64,000 bases of DNA, taken from positions 145,047 to 209,046 of the forward strand of contig JAUHVL010000005.1 in the NCBI GenBank assembly GCA_030425045.1, in the 5' to 3' direction. This document shows positions 43,360 to 52,251 of the stretch, piece after piece (position 1 is the first letter of the stretch; each line of letters begins with the position of its first letter). Made by a program: the position numbers and the translations under genes. The notes beneath the pieces are model-generated. The model was not told the origin of the DNA. It saw only the letters and a list, made by a program, of their open reading frames with translations, and searched no databases. This DNA comes from a bacterium. Lineage in GTDB: Bacteria; Bdellovibrionota; Bacteriovoracia; Bacteriovoracales; Bacteriovoracaceae.

Positions 43360-44501
43360 TGAAATTAATTGTCACGATATTTACACTAACCATCTTATTC
43401 GGTTGTGCTTCGAAAAAAGATAGAAGTTTTGTCGTTCACAAAGATGAAGATATCGGGAAAAAACTAGGTATTGAGGATGACAAGCTTAAAAAGTTTGCCA
43501 TAAAAAGTATCGACGAAAAAAAACTAGAAAAGAAACCTATTACGAAAGATAAGAAAACTAAAAAAAGTAATAAAGATCTAGGTAAACAAAAAATCGTCAA
43601 AGTTAAGAAAAAACCCTCTCAAAAAGAAGTAGTTAAAAAGAGCGTAGAAGAAGTTAAAGAGAAATCTGAAAAAATAGACAGAAAAAACCTTGTTGTAGAA
43701 GATAAAAATAAAAAATTAAACTCACTCCCTGAGGATTATCCTAAAGAGTTTAGTAAATACGATGAAAACTCAAAATCGGCTTGGTCAAAAGTGAAGCCTT
43801 ATATTTTCATCGGTGAAGAGTTCACTTTTCGAGTAAGTTATCTCGGAATCACCGCTGGACATATTCGTATGGAGACAAAGCCTCTTGTTGAGGTTCAAGG
43901 AAAGAAGGCTTACCGCTTTAAAGCTTATATGCGTTCATCTCGTTATTATGAATTTATTTACACCTTAGATGATTCATTAGAGAGTGTTGTGCTCGCAGAG
44001 AGCTTTTTACCTGTTAAGTATTCCTTAATTCAACGTGAATCAAAACAAGATGTAGATGACCTACAGCTTTTTGATCATGACAAAATGAAAACTTATGTTT
44101 GGTACAAAAGATTGAAAAATGGCCAAGAGAAAAAAATGGAATTTGAAAAGTATATTCCTGGTCTCTTTCAAGACTCATACTCTTCACTTTATTTTGTAAG
44201 AGGACTTCCTCTTAGTATCGGTGATCAATACGAGTTTCCTGTGGTCACAAGAGGTAAAGTTTGGCTTTTAACATTAAAAGTAGAAAAGAAAGAAAAGATC
44301 GATGTAAATGGGAAAGAAGTTGAAGCGTTTAGAATTAATGCCGAAACAAGGTTTCCCGGCGTCTTAAAAAAGAAAGGCGATATTATTTTTTGGTATTCAA
44401 CAGATTCTTTGAGAAGATTATTAAAATTTAATGCTAAAATAAAACTTGGTTCAGTCGAAGGTGAGCTTGTGGAGTTTACCCCCGGGGAGCCCGTTGAATA
44501 A
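43359..44501 (+). CDS. DUF3108 lipoprotein with lysine-rich linker
   Basis: The 380-residue product has a lipoprotein signal with lipobox LFGC (C16). A strikingly lysine-rich linker (residues about 20-125, many KK pairs) follows, then a beta-rich domain with FIGEEFTFRVSYLGITAGHI, AYMRSSRYYEFIYTLDDSLE and DIIFWYSTDSLRRLL, the DUF3108 pattern. The domain function is not established. Translational coupling to lpxK suggests a role in outer-membrane biogenesis. The basic linker could contact peptidoglycan or lipopolysaccharide; that is inference. Confidence 0.85.
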   Translation: MKLIVTIFTLTILFGCASKKDRSFVVHKDEDIGKKLGIEDDKLKKFAIKSIDEKKLEKKPITKDKKTKKSNKDLGKQKIVKVKKKPSQKEVVKKSVEEVKEKSEKIDRKNLVVEDKNKKLNSLPEDYPKEFSKYDENSKSAWSKVKPYIFIGEEFTFRVSYLGITAGHIRMETKPLVEVQGKKAYRFKAYMRSSRYYEFIYTLDDSLESVVLAESFLPVKYSLIQRESKQDVDDLQLFDHDKMKTYVWYKRLKNGQEKKMEFEKYIPGLFQDSYSSLYFVRGLPLSIGDQYEFPVVTRGKVWLLTLKVEKKEKIDVNGKEVEAFRINAETRFPGVLKKKGDIIFWYSTDSLRRLLKFNAKIKLGSVEGELVEFTPGEPVE

Positions 44502-45651
44502 TATCGAAGGAAAAGTTTTCTTCTATTTTGCCCTCAGTTATCGTTGGGAAACTTCAGAACGTAATGTTATCAGAGATGCACGAGTTGCTAGAGAGCAAGG
44601 CGCTAAGGTCATTGTCTATTGTTACCGCGATTCCGTTGTCGATTCCTGGTGTAAAAACCATCACATCATAACGATGCATCCACAGGGAAAAATCACCAAT
44701 AGAATTAAACTGCTCAAAACAATTAAGAACTTAGTATCAACGTTTAAAAAAGAAAACGTTGCTCTTATACATTGTTATGATGTCGATCACCTTTGGCCTT
44801 TAGCATTTTTTCTTCGTACAGATCGTGTGATTAGTTTAGTTTTTTCTCTGTCTCATGAACTCAAAAACTTTTACCGTAATATTTGGTTTCGTCCCTTAGT
44901 CGCAAGAATTGATCATATCTTTTTTATTAGTTGGGAGATGGTGGATAATATTTCAGGTCACCTCGGAGTCCCAATGAGAAAAATGGACTATATCGGAACG
45001 GGAGGTAACTCGGTAGAGAAGTCTGATAAAAAACCGTTTACCAAAGAGAGAAATGCTTTTTATATCGGAACAAATGTTTCTGGAACAGAAAGAGATATTA
45101 AATTTATCGATGTTATCTTAAGCGGTTTTAAAATCTTGGTTGAGTCAAATCTACTAGATAAAAAACTTTATCTTGTTTTGGCCTCCGAAAAAAGATGGTC
45201 TCACTTTATTGTGGCCAATGAATTGCGAAGAAAACTGACAGATATGGGTCTCGAGTCTAACTTTATTTTTGTGGACTCTTTTGAAATTTTTGAAGTCCAG
45301 CTCAAGGTTGACCTCTGGGTAGGGCAAGATCGCACAGAAGATATCGAGGATTATTGTATTGAAGCCTTGTTAAATAGAAGGCCCGTGCTTTTTCCTCGCA
45401 CCGCGTCTTCTGCTGAAGTTATCCGCCAATTTGGTAAGATTGGTGAAACTTATAAAGCCGATGATAGTCGCGAGTGGCGCCATAAGGTTATAAAAGTACT
45501 AGAGAACCTAGACGATTATCAAAAAGGCTTCACTAAGAATCTGAGCAAAATTAAAGAGTTCTTCGGGCCCGATATTTATAGAGAAAGGTTAGGGAAGTCA
45601 TACCAAAGCCTCGTTGGTCGAAGAGAACGCTTTTTAAGGAAAAATACTTAA
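44494..45651 (+). CDS. GT-B-type glycosyltransferase
   Basis: The product is 385 residues from TTG 44494, which overlaps the end of the lipoprotein gene by eight bases and has GGGGAG upstream. Two Rossmann-like halves are visible: the first with RNVIRDARVAREQGAKVIVY, the second with NAFYIGTNVSGTERDIKFID and the late EALLNRRPVLFPRTASSAEV, where donor-binding residues lie in GT4-like enzymes. The acceptor is unknown. Location after lpxK suggests lipopolysaccharide core or a related envelope glycan. Confidence 0.78.
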   Translation: MNNIEGKVFFYFALSYRWETSERNVIRDARVAREQGAKVIVYCYRDSVVDSWCKNHHIITMHPQGKITNRIKLLKTIKNLVSTFKKENVALIHCYDVDHLWPLAFFLRTDRVISLVFSLSHELKNFYRNIWFRPLVARIDHIFFISWEMVDNISGHLGVPMRKMDYIGTGGNSVEKSDKKPFTKERNAFYIGTNVSGTERDIKFIDVILSGFKILVESNLLDKKLYLVLASEKRWSHFIVANELRRKLTDMGLESNFIFVDSFEIFEVQLKVDLWVGQDRTEDIEDYCIEALLNRRPVLFPRTASSAEVIRQFGKIGETYKADDSREWRHKVIKVLENLDDYQKGFTKNLSKIKEFFGPDIYRERLGKSYQSLVGRRERFLRKNT

Positions 45652-45718
45652 CATTTTCAGCAACATAGGTTATTCTGCGCAGCCAAATCCACACTTTTAC
45701 AGTAGTAAACGGTTGGTG

Positions 45719-45776
45719 CCTTTCAGTGGAAAGGTTAATGTCTGATTTTGTATAAATGAAAAAAAGTACAAAATCA
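45719..45776 (+). promoter_or_regulatory. Two stem-loops in the rpsA leader
   Basis: CCTTTC (45719-45724) pairs with GAAAGG (45729-45734) around AGTG. TGATTTTGTA (45743-45752) pairs perfectly with TACAAAATCA (45767-45776) around 14 bases and is followed by TTTTT and the GAGG ribosome site of rpsA. The second hairpin is terminator-like but AT-rich. S1 controls its own translation in E. coli, so a control element here is plausible. Confidence 0.5.
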
Positions 45777-45790
45777 TTTTTGAGGTGTTT

Positions 45791-47518
45791 ATGTCATTAG
45801 ATGAGATTAAACAAAAATGGATGGAAGACTTTGAAGTAGTCTTCGAAGATGAGCAGGAAACTGCTGATGAAACTGAATTTGGGAAGATGCTGGAGCAAAC
45901 AGATCGTCGCGAATTCTTGGAAGGGGAAGTTTACAAAGGACAAATCGTAAGCATTGGCCCTGACTACATTATGATTGATATCGGATACAAACAAGAAGGT
46001 CTGGTCTCAACAAAAGAATTTCTTAACTACGATGGTACATTGAAAGTTAAGGAAGGAGATGAAATTGACGTTTATCTAGAGCGTTTAGAGTCTCCACTTG
46101 GTAACCTTGTTCTTTCTAAAGACAAGGCGGAAATTCTTCAAGCTTGGGATAAAATCTCAGACGCTTGTGAAAAAGGAATTCCTCTTGAGGGAACAGTTGT
46201 TGCTAAGGTTAAAGGTGGTTTATCTGTTGATATCGGTGTTAAGGCATTCTTACCTGGTTCACAAATTGACCTCCGTCCAACTCGTTATCTTGATAAGTAC
46301 ATTGGTAAAAGAATGGAATTCAAAGTTATCAAGTTTAACAAGAAAAGAGGAAATATCGTTCTTTCAAGAAGAGCTATCCTTCAAGATGAGCGTGATAAGT
46401 TAAGATCACAGATTCTTGATGAAATGCAAGAGGGAATGATCGTTAAAGGTATCGTAAAAAATATTACTGATTACGGTGCATTTATCGACCTTGGTGGTAT
46501 CGACGGCCTTCTTCACATTACAGACATGTCTTGGGGAAGAGTTAAGCATCCATCTAACCTTCTTAATATCGGTGATGAAATCGAAGTTAAGATTCTTAAA
46601 TTTGATAAAGATAAAGAGAGAGTATCTCTTGGTCTTAAGCAAGTTCAACCTAATCCTTGGGAAAATGTTTCTGAAAACTTTCCAAGAGGAAAGAAAGTTG
46701 GCGGAGAAATCGTTAGTGTTAAAGACTATGGTGTATTCGTAGAACTTGAGGATGGAATTGAAGGTTTAATTCACGTATCTGAAATGAGCTGGACTGGGAA
46801 AATCAAAAACCCAACTAAGCACTATACAGTAGGTGAAAATTTAGAAGCTGAAGTTCTTGATGTGGATATGGAAAACAAGAGAATTTCTCTTGGTCTTAAG
46901 CAGCTTCAGCCTAATCCATGGAATGAAATTGCTGAAAGATTTCCAATTGGTAAAAAAGTTACAGCTAAAGTTAAGTCTATCGCTGAATTTGGTGTCTTCG
47001 TCGATGTAGGTGAGGAAGTTGATGGTTTAATCCACGTTTCTGATATCTCATGGACAAAAAAGAATCATAACTTGAGTGCAGACTTCAACGTTGGTGACGA
47101 AGTAGAATGTGCAACACTTTCAGTTGATGCTGAAAATGCAAAATTCTGTTTTGGTATTAAGCAACTTGAAGAAGATCCTTGGAAGAAAATTGAAGAACGT
47201 ATTCCTGTTGGAACAGTTCTTGAAGCTGAGGTTGCTCGTGTAACTGACTTTGGTGCTTTTGTTGAAATTGAAACAGGAATCGAAGGTCTTGTTCATATTT
47301 CTGAACTTTCTGAAGAGAGAGTTGAGCGTCCTGAAGAAGTTGTGAAAAAAGGTGACAAGGTTAAGGCCATGATCATTTCTATTGATAAAGACGCAAAGAA
47401 AATTGCTCTTTCTATGAAAGCTGCAGTGAATGCTGAAAATCAAGGAAGCTACACAACTGAAACAGTTAAGAGTGCAACTCTTGCTGACAAATTCAAAGAT
47501 GTAAAAGTTGATGAATAA
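45791..47518 (+). CDS. rpsA: 30S ribosomal protein S1
   Basis: S1 binds mRNA on the small ribosomal subunit and helps start translation of structured messages. The 575-residue product starts at ATG 45791 (GAGG upstream; a GTG two codons earlier is in frame). It contains six S1 domains in tandem; the later ones share the pattern DYGVFVELEDGIEGLIHVSEMSW, ... NVGDEVE. Residues 1-40 are acidic. Length is close to the typical 557. It is a single-gene unit bounded by a structured leader and a terminator. Confidence 0.97.
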   Translation: MSLDEIKQKWMEDFEVVFEDEQETADETEFGKMLEQTDRREFLEGEVYKGQIVSIGPDYIMIDIGYKQEGLVSTKEFLNYDGTLKVKEGDEIDVYLERLESPLGNLVLSKDKAEILQAWDKISDACEKGIPLEGTVVAKVKGGLSVDIGVKAFLPGSQIDLRPTRYLDKYIGKRMEFKVIKFNKKRGNIVLSRRAILQDERDKLRSQILDEMQEGMIVKGIVKNITDYGAFIDLGGIDGLLHITDMSWGRVKHPSNLLNIGDEIEVKILKFDKDKERVSLGLKQVQPNPWENVSENFPRGKKVGGEIVSVKDYGVFVELEDGIEGLIHVSEMSWTGKIKNPTKHYTVGENLEAEVLDVDMENKRISLGLKQLQPNPWNEIAERFPIGKKVTAKVKSIAEFGVFVDVGEEVDGLIHVSDISWTKKNHNLSADFNVGDEVECATLSVDAENAKFCFGIKQLEEDPWKKIEERIPVGTVLEAEVARVTDFGAFVEIETGIEGLVHISELSEERVERPEEVVKKGDKVKAMIISIDKDAKKIALSMKAAVNAENQGSYTTETVKSATLADKFKDVKVDE

Positions 47519-47543
47519 AAAATTACTTATAAAGTAAGAAATC

Positions 47544-47572
47544 AAGGCCTCCTTATTGGGGGCCTTTTTTTT
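47544..47572 (+). terminator. Rho-independent terminator after rpsA
   Basis: AAGGCCTCC (47544-47552) pairs with GGGGGCCTT (one mismatch) around TTATT, followed by eight T residues. Confidence 0.9.
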
Positions 47573-47596
47573 ACCTTAAGCACAAGAATCTTGGTG

Positions 47597-47602
47597 TATA
47601 AT
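47597..47602 (+). promoter_or_regulatory. -10 hexamer TATAAT adjacent to a start codon
   Basis: A perfect TATAAT at 47597-47602 ends six bases before ATG 47609. No Shine-Dalgarno sequence is present. This suggests a leaderless transcript. No good -35 is visible. Confidence 0.45.
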
Positions 47603-47608
47603 GAACCA

Positions 47609-48397
47609 ATGATGAGATTACTATTATTATCTGCTTTACTATCACAAAGTGTATTTTCTAAAGTTTATATTTATCAACAGTGGCATTTACTTGCTAAGGT
47701 TAAGAGTTTAGATATCGAAGAATCTAAAAAATTAAAACAATACGAAAATCAAAAATTTATTTATCAACATCTTGATCAGTTAATTAAAAGTAAAAAAGTG
47801 ACCACTCTTTTTAGTGAAGGTTGTGAAGGAGAAATCGACAAGAACTTTTCGCTAACGTTTAACGGATGGAATTATCAACGTTTGGAAAAGCAAAAGAAAA
47901 ATTTTGACGATATCATGACGTTGATTCCTTTGAAGCTTGAAGTTAAATATAAAGATAAACTAAAGACTTATTGTGGTGATAATTTAGAGCTGATTCAAAA
48001 ACATGGCTTGGCCTTTAGTGATATCAGAGGCTATTACGGATATTATCTACGTTTCAAGCAGTACCGAAGTAAACCTGAGAAAGCAAAAATTTATTTAAAA
48101 GCCTTAGAAGAAACAGAAAAAAAGAAAATTAAAGATCCCCTTAGTTTTTCTCGCAATATGGCGAAACACAAAATTGGTGAAACTAAAAATTATATTAAGT
48201 TGAGAAATGATATCTTTATCAAACATATAAAATCTAAAGCGCCTAAAAACTCAGCTGTTATTCTCGGTGCACTTCACCTAGATGATTTAATGAGTAAGCT
48301 TAAAAAAGAGAAAATTGATTTTGAGGTTGTCGATGTTAAGGGGCTGCCTGCTAACTCAAAAGAAATGTTACTTAAACTAGAGAAAGGTTTAAGGTAA
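47609..48397 (+). CDS. Secreted protein, possibly of the Tiki/ChaN-like superfamily
   Basis: The product is 262 residues from ATG 47609, with a signal peptide (1-16, ending SVFS). The mature protein starts with VYIYQQWHLLAK and later has TTLFSEGCEGEID and VILGALHLDDLM. These three spaced motifs (a His near the start, Glu in the middle, a second His near the end) recall the TraB/EreA/ChaN-like fold, but the similarity is weak. No function is assigned. A TTG 18 bases upstream is in frame but overlaps the -10 sequence. Confidence 0.65.
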   Translation: MMRLLLLSALLSQSVFSKVYIYQQWHLLAKVKSLDIEESKKLKQYENQKFIYQHLDQLIKSKKVTTLFSEGCEGEIDKNFSLTFNGWNYQRLEKQKKNFDDIMTLIPLKLEVKYKDKLKTYCGDNLELIQKHGLAFSDIRGYYGYYLRFKQYRSKPEKAKIYLKALEETEKKKIKDPLSFSRNMAKHKIGETKNYIKLRNDIFIKHIKSKAPKNSAVILGALHLDDLMSKLKKEKIDFEVVDVKGLPANSKEMLLKLEKGLR

Positions 48398-48425
48398 AAA
48401 AAAAGGCCATCCAGAAGGATGGCCT
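48395..48425 (-). terminator. Rho-independent terminator of the subtilase gene
   Basis: AGGCCATCC (48404-48412) and GGATGGCCT (48417-48425) form a perfect nine-bp stem around AGAA. On the minus strand it is followed by nine T residues. The forward strand has no T run, so it serves the minus-strand gene. Confidence 0.88.
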
Positions 48426-48439
48426 CAAACAGAAGGAGA

Positions 48440-49780
48440 TTAGTATTGATTAATTTCCGTTACAGCTTTTCCTAGATCAAGACGTCCACCTGTTACAGTT
48501 TTATTCTTAAGCGAAGAAAGTTGTTTTGCTGTATCGAGAATTATTTTCTTTAAGTCGAGAGCATATTTAGCAGGATCTTCATCAAAGTTCACGGCAAAGT
48601 CGACTGAAGCTGATGAGTGCATAAGGGCGACAGCTCCAGCGATATATGGTGTGGCCATCGATGTTCCCGTGTTAGGACCAGTAGCTCTACCAGGAAGAGT
48701 TGAATAGATTTCTGTTCCTGGTGCACCAATATCAACACCTTTTTTACCCCAAGCAGCTCCTCCTCCCCAGAAAGAAGAGTAGAGACGGTCACGGTCATCA
48801 GTGTTTGTTACAGAAATGATATAAGGACTTGTACAGCCAGTTGGTACGTCACCTTTTACATCAATATCGTATTTTCTATTAGCAGTAGCAACGGCAGAGA
48901 TAATTCCATATTTTCCCATTTCATTATACATGTCGTTCCATGCTTGATAACGAGAGCTGTTACAGTTTGCTCCGTCAATTCCAAAACTACTATTGGTTAC
49001 AACAACGTTAGCACCTTTAGCACCTTTGGTTTCTATCCAAAGTTTCTTTTGTTTTAAAACATAATTATAGGCCCTCAGAACTTGAGCAGTGTTGGTACTT
49101 GCCCCGTTGATCGCCATAATTTTTGTATTCCAGTTGACTCCTGTAACACCTGTTCCGTTATTTCCTACGGCCCCAATAATTCCAGCAACGTGAGTTCCGT
49201 GATTATCAGCAGGGATATAATTATTTCCACTTTTTGCATTCCAGCCATGGATATCATCGACATAACCATTACCATCATCATCGATATTATTATTTGGAAT
49301 TTCTGCTTGGTTAACCCACATATTTCCTGCAAGGTCAGGATGATTTACATCTACTCCACCGTCTATAACAGCAGCGACAACTTCCTGCCCAAGGATATTT
49401 ACTCCACCAGTAGAAATCGCCCAAGCATCTTGAGGATTAATCGACCCTTTACTTCCGCTTCTTCCAAAGGCCCATTGGTTTCTAAATTTTGGATCATTTG
49501 GTTGTGAACGCTTAGTAACAATATCATTGGCCATAGTGTATTTCGCACCATCCATCGTTCCAGACTTTTGATTAACATCTAAAACAGCTCTTTCGTGAGA
49601 AACAGCAAGGTAGAGGTTAAGATCTTTTGCAATGGGCTGCAATTCTTTAACTTCTGGATGCTCATCGAGGAACTCTTGGGGTGATACGGTTAGTTTTACA
49701 ATTAGCTCCGAGCTGAGTGTTGTAAAACTAGTAACTGCTAACAATAGTGAGACTAATGCTCTAATGACAGCATTCGACAT
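48440..49780 (-). CDS. Secreted subtilisin-like serine protease (S8)
   Basis: The 446-residue protein has a signal peptide (1-24), an N-terminal propeptide-like region to about residue 95, and an S8 catalytic domain. The triad is D140 (AAVIDGGVDVNHPDL), H194 (DNHGTHVAGIIGA) and S374 (GTSMATPYIAGA); the oxyanion asparagine is probably N301. The stretch NNNIDDDGNGYVDD (164-176) looks like a calcium site. ATG 49780 has AAGGAG upstream. It is probably exported and degrades extracellular or prey protein. It is a single-gene unit with its own terminator. Confidence 0.95.
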   Translation of the reverse strand: MSNAVIRALVSLLLAVTSFTTLSSELIVKLTVSPQEFLDEHPEVKELQPIAKDLNLYLAVSHERAVLDVNQKSGTMDGAKYTMANDIVTKRSQPNDPKFRNQWAFGRSGSKGSINPQDAWAISTGGVNILGQEVVAAVIDGGVDVNHPDLAGNMWVNQAEIPNNNIDDDGNGYVDDIHGWNAKSGNNYIPADNHGTHVAGIIGAVGNNGTGVTGVNWNTKIMAINGASTNTAQVLRAYNYVLKQKKLWIETKGAKGANVVVTNSSFGIDGANCNSSRYQAWNDMYNEMGKYGIISAVATANRKYDIDVKGDVPTGCTSPYIISVTNTDDRDRLYSSFWGGGAAWGKKGVDIGAPGTEIYSTLPGRATGPNTGTSMATPYIAGAVALMHSSASVDFAVNFDEDPAKYALDLKKIILDTAKQLSSLKNKTVTGGRLDLGKAVTEINQY

Positions 49781-49907
49781 AGTAATTCTCCTTCCGTTGG
49801 ATTTATTCAGTCTGATTTTGACTTAAAAAGCTTAGCAAGTAGTTGACGAAATTAATTAAAAAAGTTCTTACTGTTAGAGTTTGTCATTTTTCACAGAAAT
49901 GACATTA

Positions 49908-50135
49908 TTAAAGATGCTCGCTGATCTCACGATCAATAGCACATTTGAGTTTTTCACAATCTTCTGCACTTGATCCAAGGGCGTTTATGAGAGTTTCGGG
50001 TAGGCTAGGTGCCATAATTTTAACTTCAATATCCATTTCTTCCATTTGACGAGCAAATTGGAACGCCTTATCTATGTCCTCAATGCCGCAAGAAAAAAGT
50101 TCTTGATTTTCAATGTCTGTCACCACAATATTCAT
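49908..50135 (-). CDS. Small acidic protein of unknown function
   Basis: The product is 75 residues from ATG 50135 (a TTG two codons upstream is also possible; neither has a good ribosome site). It is acidic, with three cysteines (LFSCGIED, EDCEKLKCAI) and alpha/beta character. I do not recognise a family. It is divergent from the receiver gene at 50150 with only 14 bases between, so the promoters must overlap the coding regions or lie within them. Confidence 0.5.
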   Translation of the reverse strand: MNIVVTDIENQELFSCGIEDIDKAFQFARQMEEMDIEVKIMAPSLPETLINALGSSAEDCEKLKCAIDREISEHL

Positions 50136-50149
50136 GAGCAAAGGTTAAC

Positions 50150-50488
50150 ATGAAAAAAGTATTATACATAGAGAATGAATCGTTATTGCGTAGTGTAGTT
50201 AAAGAAATGGCCCAAGGTCTTGGTCATATTGCTTATGTCTATGATGCAAAAGAAGATCTCTCTTTTTATTTGAAAGATATTCAGCCTGATTTGGTTTTGG
50301 TGGACCTTCCAAGTGCCGGTGAGAAAACGAGAATATTGCTTGATGCTATTGTGGAGCTCTCACCAAATTCTAAACTTTGGGCAACGGGCTGGGATCAAAA
50401 GCTTCAGCCAGAGCTAGAAGAAAAGATTGAAAAGTATTATCAAAAACCTTTTGATGTCCGAATATTATTAACTGAATTTTTTGAGTGA
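50150..50488 (+). CDS. Stand-alone response-regulator receiver protein
   Basis: The 112-residue protein is a single REC domain. The phospho-acceptor is D52 (DLVLVD), the switch threonine T79 (WATGWD) and the conserved lysine K99 followed by proline. The N-terminal acidic pair that binds magnesium is reduced to E8 with N9 next to it, so metal binding may be weaker. There is no output domain, as in CheY or Spo0F. No sensor kinase is adjacent. Confidence 0.8.
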   Translation: MKKVLYIENESLLRSVVKEMAQGLGHIAYVYDAKEDLSFYLKDIQPDLVLVDLPSAGEKTRILLDAIVELSPNSKLWATGWDQKLQPELEEKIEKYYQKPFDVRILLTEFFE

Positions 50489-50509
50489 TTTTGAGGTATA
50501 ATAAGTCTC

Positions 50510-50602
50510 ATGGATCACGACACTATCATTGTCTACGTTGGGATAACCCTCGTTATTGTAGTTTTTCTAGGTACACTGTACTTTAGATCGGGTTTATTCT
50601 GA
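50510..50602 (+). CDS. Putative 30-residue single-helix membrane peptide
   Basis: A short open frame starts at ATG 50510 and encodes MDHDTIIVYVGITLVIVVFL followed by a short tail ending SGLF. That is one membrane helix with a short polar head. A perfect TATAAT at 50497-50502 ends seven bases before the ATG, consistent with a leaderless mRNA. There is no homology evidence, so it may be chance. Confidence 0.35.
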   Translation: MDHDTIIVYVGITLVIVVFLGTLYFRSGLF

Positions 50603-50701
50603 AAAAATTACAGGTGTAAGAAAAAGTCATATCAAATGTAAGGTTTTAGACTGTCACGATTCCTCCTTTGTGGTATCAAGCTTTCAACAAGGGAGATTTA
50701 A

Positions 50702-51058
50702 ATGAAATTATTAATATCATTGGCCGTATTATTGTCTGTTAATGTTATGGCGGCAGATCAAATAAAATGCGAGGCGCGTCACGAATATGTTGAAAATGGT
50801 AGACTCGTAATTGATGCGAACCCATTGGAAGTGGATTCACAGCTCGGAAAAACGCTTTATTCTTTTGATGGAGAGAAAGCGTATTACTCAATTAATTTAG
50901 ACGATAAGACAGGCCGTTATTTGATAGCGATCAACTTCGCTCCAAACTATACAAGAGGCTCTTTAAGTTCAGGTGTGCTAGAAGCGGGTGGAAACAATCT
51001 CACTCTTTCTGTCGTCGATGGGCACGACGTTCATAAAATTTTCTGTTTAAGGAACTAA
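50702..51058 (+). CDS. Small secreted protein of unknown function
   Basis: The product is 118 residues with a signal peptide (1-18, ending VMA). AAGGGAG lies upstream of ATG 50702. The mature 100 residues are beta-rich by eye, with two cysteines near the ends (IKCEARH and IFCLRN) suggesting one disulphide. I do not recognise a family. A long hairpin follows its stop. Confidence 0.7.
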   Translation: MKLLISLAVLLSVNVMAADQIKCEARHEYVENGRLVIDANPLEVDSQLGKTLYSFDGEKAYYSINLDDKTGRYLIAINFAPNYTRGSLSSGVLEAGGNNLTLSVVDGHDVHKIFCLRN

Positions 51059-51087
51059 CGGAGAAAACTTTTCCGTTTCTATAATGT

Positions 51088-51133
51088 AAGCCAGTTTCAT
51101 CTGATAATAAAAGTAGGATGAAACTGGCTTTTT
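51088..51133 (+). terminator. Terminator-like hairpin covering the start codon of the next gene
   Basis: AAGCCAGTTTCATC (51088-51101) pairs perfectly with GATGAAACTGGCTT (51117-51130) around 15 bases, and the T run extends to 51133. The right arm contains ATG 51118 and the first four codons of the next gene. It can terminate the upstream transcript and would also hide the start codon in read-through RNA. Confidence 0.75.
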
Positions 51134-52218
51134 ACTTATTACTTTTTTCACTTCGTGTTTTTGCAACTGAGGAGCTTATTTACTCCGGGAGCCTTTATGC
51201 TAAAAACGGAGATACGCTAGAGATTCTGGTCGAGCGTGAGTTTGGCAAAACATTCATTACCTCGAGAGAGCCGTGGAGCAAGTGGGTAAAAAGAATTAAG
51301 AAGCTTAATCCCAAGTTGAACCTTAGATATCTCAGTAGAAATGAAGAAGTGGTCATACAAATTCCAAAAGAAAAAATATCCAATAGAAAAGTTTTAAATA
51401 GTGGGGAGTTTTTCGATCCAAAGAAAAATAATGAAGATTTTATTCGCTTCGCTACGAGTGAAGATGAAGATACCGCATTTTTTGCAACCGACTTAAATGA
51501 TAACTCGAAATATAATTACCTCTTTAAACCAAATATGGTGGAGCCTGTTGAAGATCCTGCAGCGATTTACCGCTTATCAGCGTTTTATATGGGTTCGCTT
51601 GGGACTTTTAAAGAAACAACTTTGGTGACTAATATTAGAACAATTGAAGGAGAACAAAATTCTCCTTTAAGTTTCGGTTTATCTTTTGGTCGTAACTATG
51701 ATCATTACGTTCTTTCGGGAAGTGTTTATTTCTCTTTCTTGAATTCTGATACATCTGATTTTGGAACGCCTTCAGAAAATATAGATTTGCCCATGGAATG
51801 GGGGGCAAATTTATATTACAACAATAAACGAAATCTACTTTTAGCGCCTATTTTTTACGGTGTAGATATTGAAAGCTTCTCTGCTTTTAATACTGATGAG
51901 TTTGTACTCGGAAGTAGTTTAACTACACGTAAGCATAATCTTGTTTATGCAACTATTGGCTATGATTATGTAACAGACTTTTATAATGGGAGAGTGTTAT
52001 TGCGTGGGTCCGTTGCAAGAAGTGTTTTCTCGACGGCTAGTAGACAAAGTGCAGTCTCTCAAGAAAATTTCAAAGGATGGCGCTTTACGGCCTATGCTAA
52101 CTATATGCCACAAGGGAAGCTTTATTATCACTTTCTCTACAAACAACATAATTTAGAGGGACCAACAAAACTGAAAATTCAAAGAATTGGGTTGGGGTTT
52201 GGTGTTTCGTTCTTTTAA
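51118..52218 (+). CDS. Outer-membrane protein with LysM-like N-terminus and beta barrel
   Basis: The 366-residue product has a clear signal peptide (1-16), so ATG 51118 is the right start although it lies in a hairpin stem. Residues about 22-82 (YAKNGDTLEILVEREFGK then NPKLNLRYLSRNEEVVIQIP) have the pattern of a LysM domain, which binds peptidoglycan. Residues 155-366 show alternating strands and end in GLGFGVSFF, as in outer-membrane barrels. An outer-membrane protein tethered to the wall is inferred. Confidence 0.75.
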   Translation: MKLAFYLLLFSLRVFATEELIYSGSLYAKNGDTLEILVEREFGKTFITSREPWSKWVKRIKKLNPKLNLRYLSRNEEVVIQIPKEKISNRKVLNSGEFFDPKKNNEDFIRFATSEDEDTAFFATDLNDNSKYNYLFKPNMVEPVEDPAAIYRLSAFYMGSLGTFKETTLVTNIRTIEGEQNSPLSFGLSFGRNYDHYVLSGSVYFSFLNSDTSDFGTPSENIDLPMEWGANLYYNNKRNLLLAPIFYGVDIESFSAFNTDEFVLGSSLTTRKHNLVYATIGYDYVTDFYNGRVLLRGSVARSVFSTASRQSAVSQENFKGWRFTAYANYMPQGKLYYHFLYKQHNLEGPTKLKIQRIGLGFGVSFF

Positions 52219-52251
52219 TAATGACTACTTTATCATTTTTCTTATTTTGCT

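Noticed and set aside
45689..45699. TCCACACTTTT in the rpsA leader, identical to part of the lpxD-fabZ repeat arm
   Set aside because: Only 11 bases match and there is no inverted partner nearby, so it is likely chance rather than another copy of the element.
48402..48425. Hairpin after the gene at 47609 considered as its terminator
   Set aside because: On the forward strand no T run follows the stem. The T run is on the minus strand, so it belongs to the subtilase gene.
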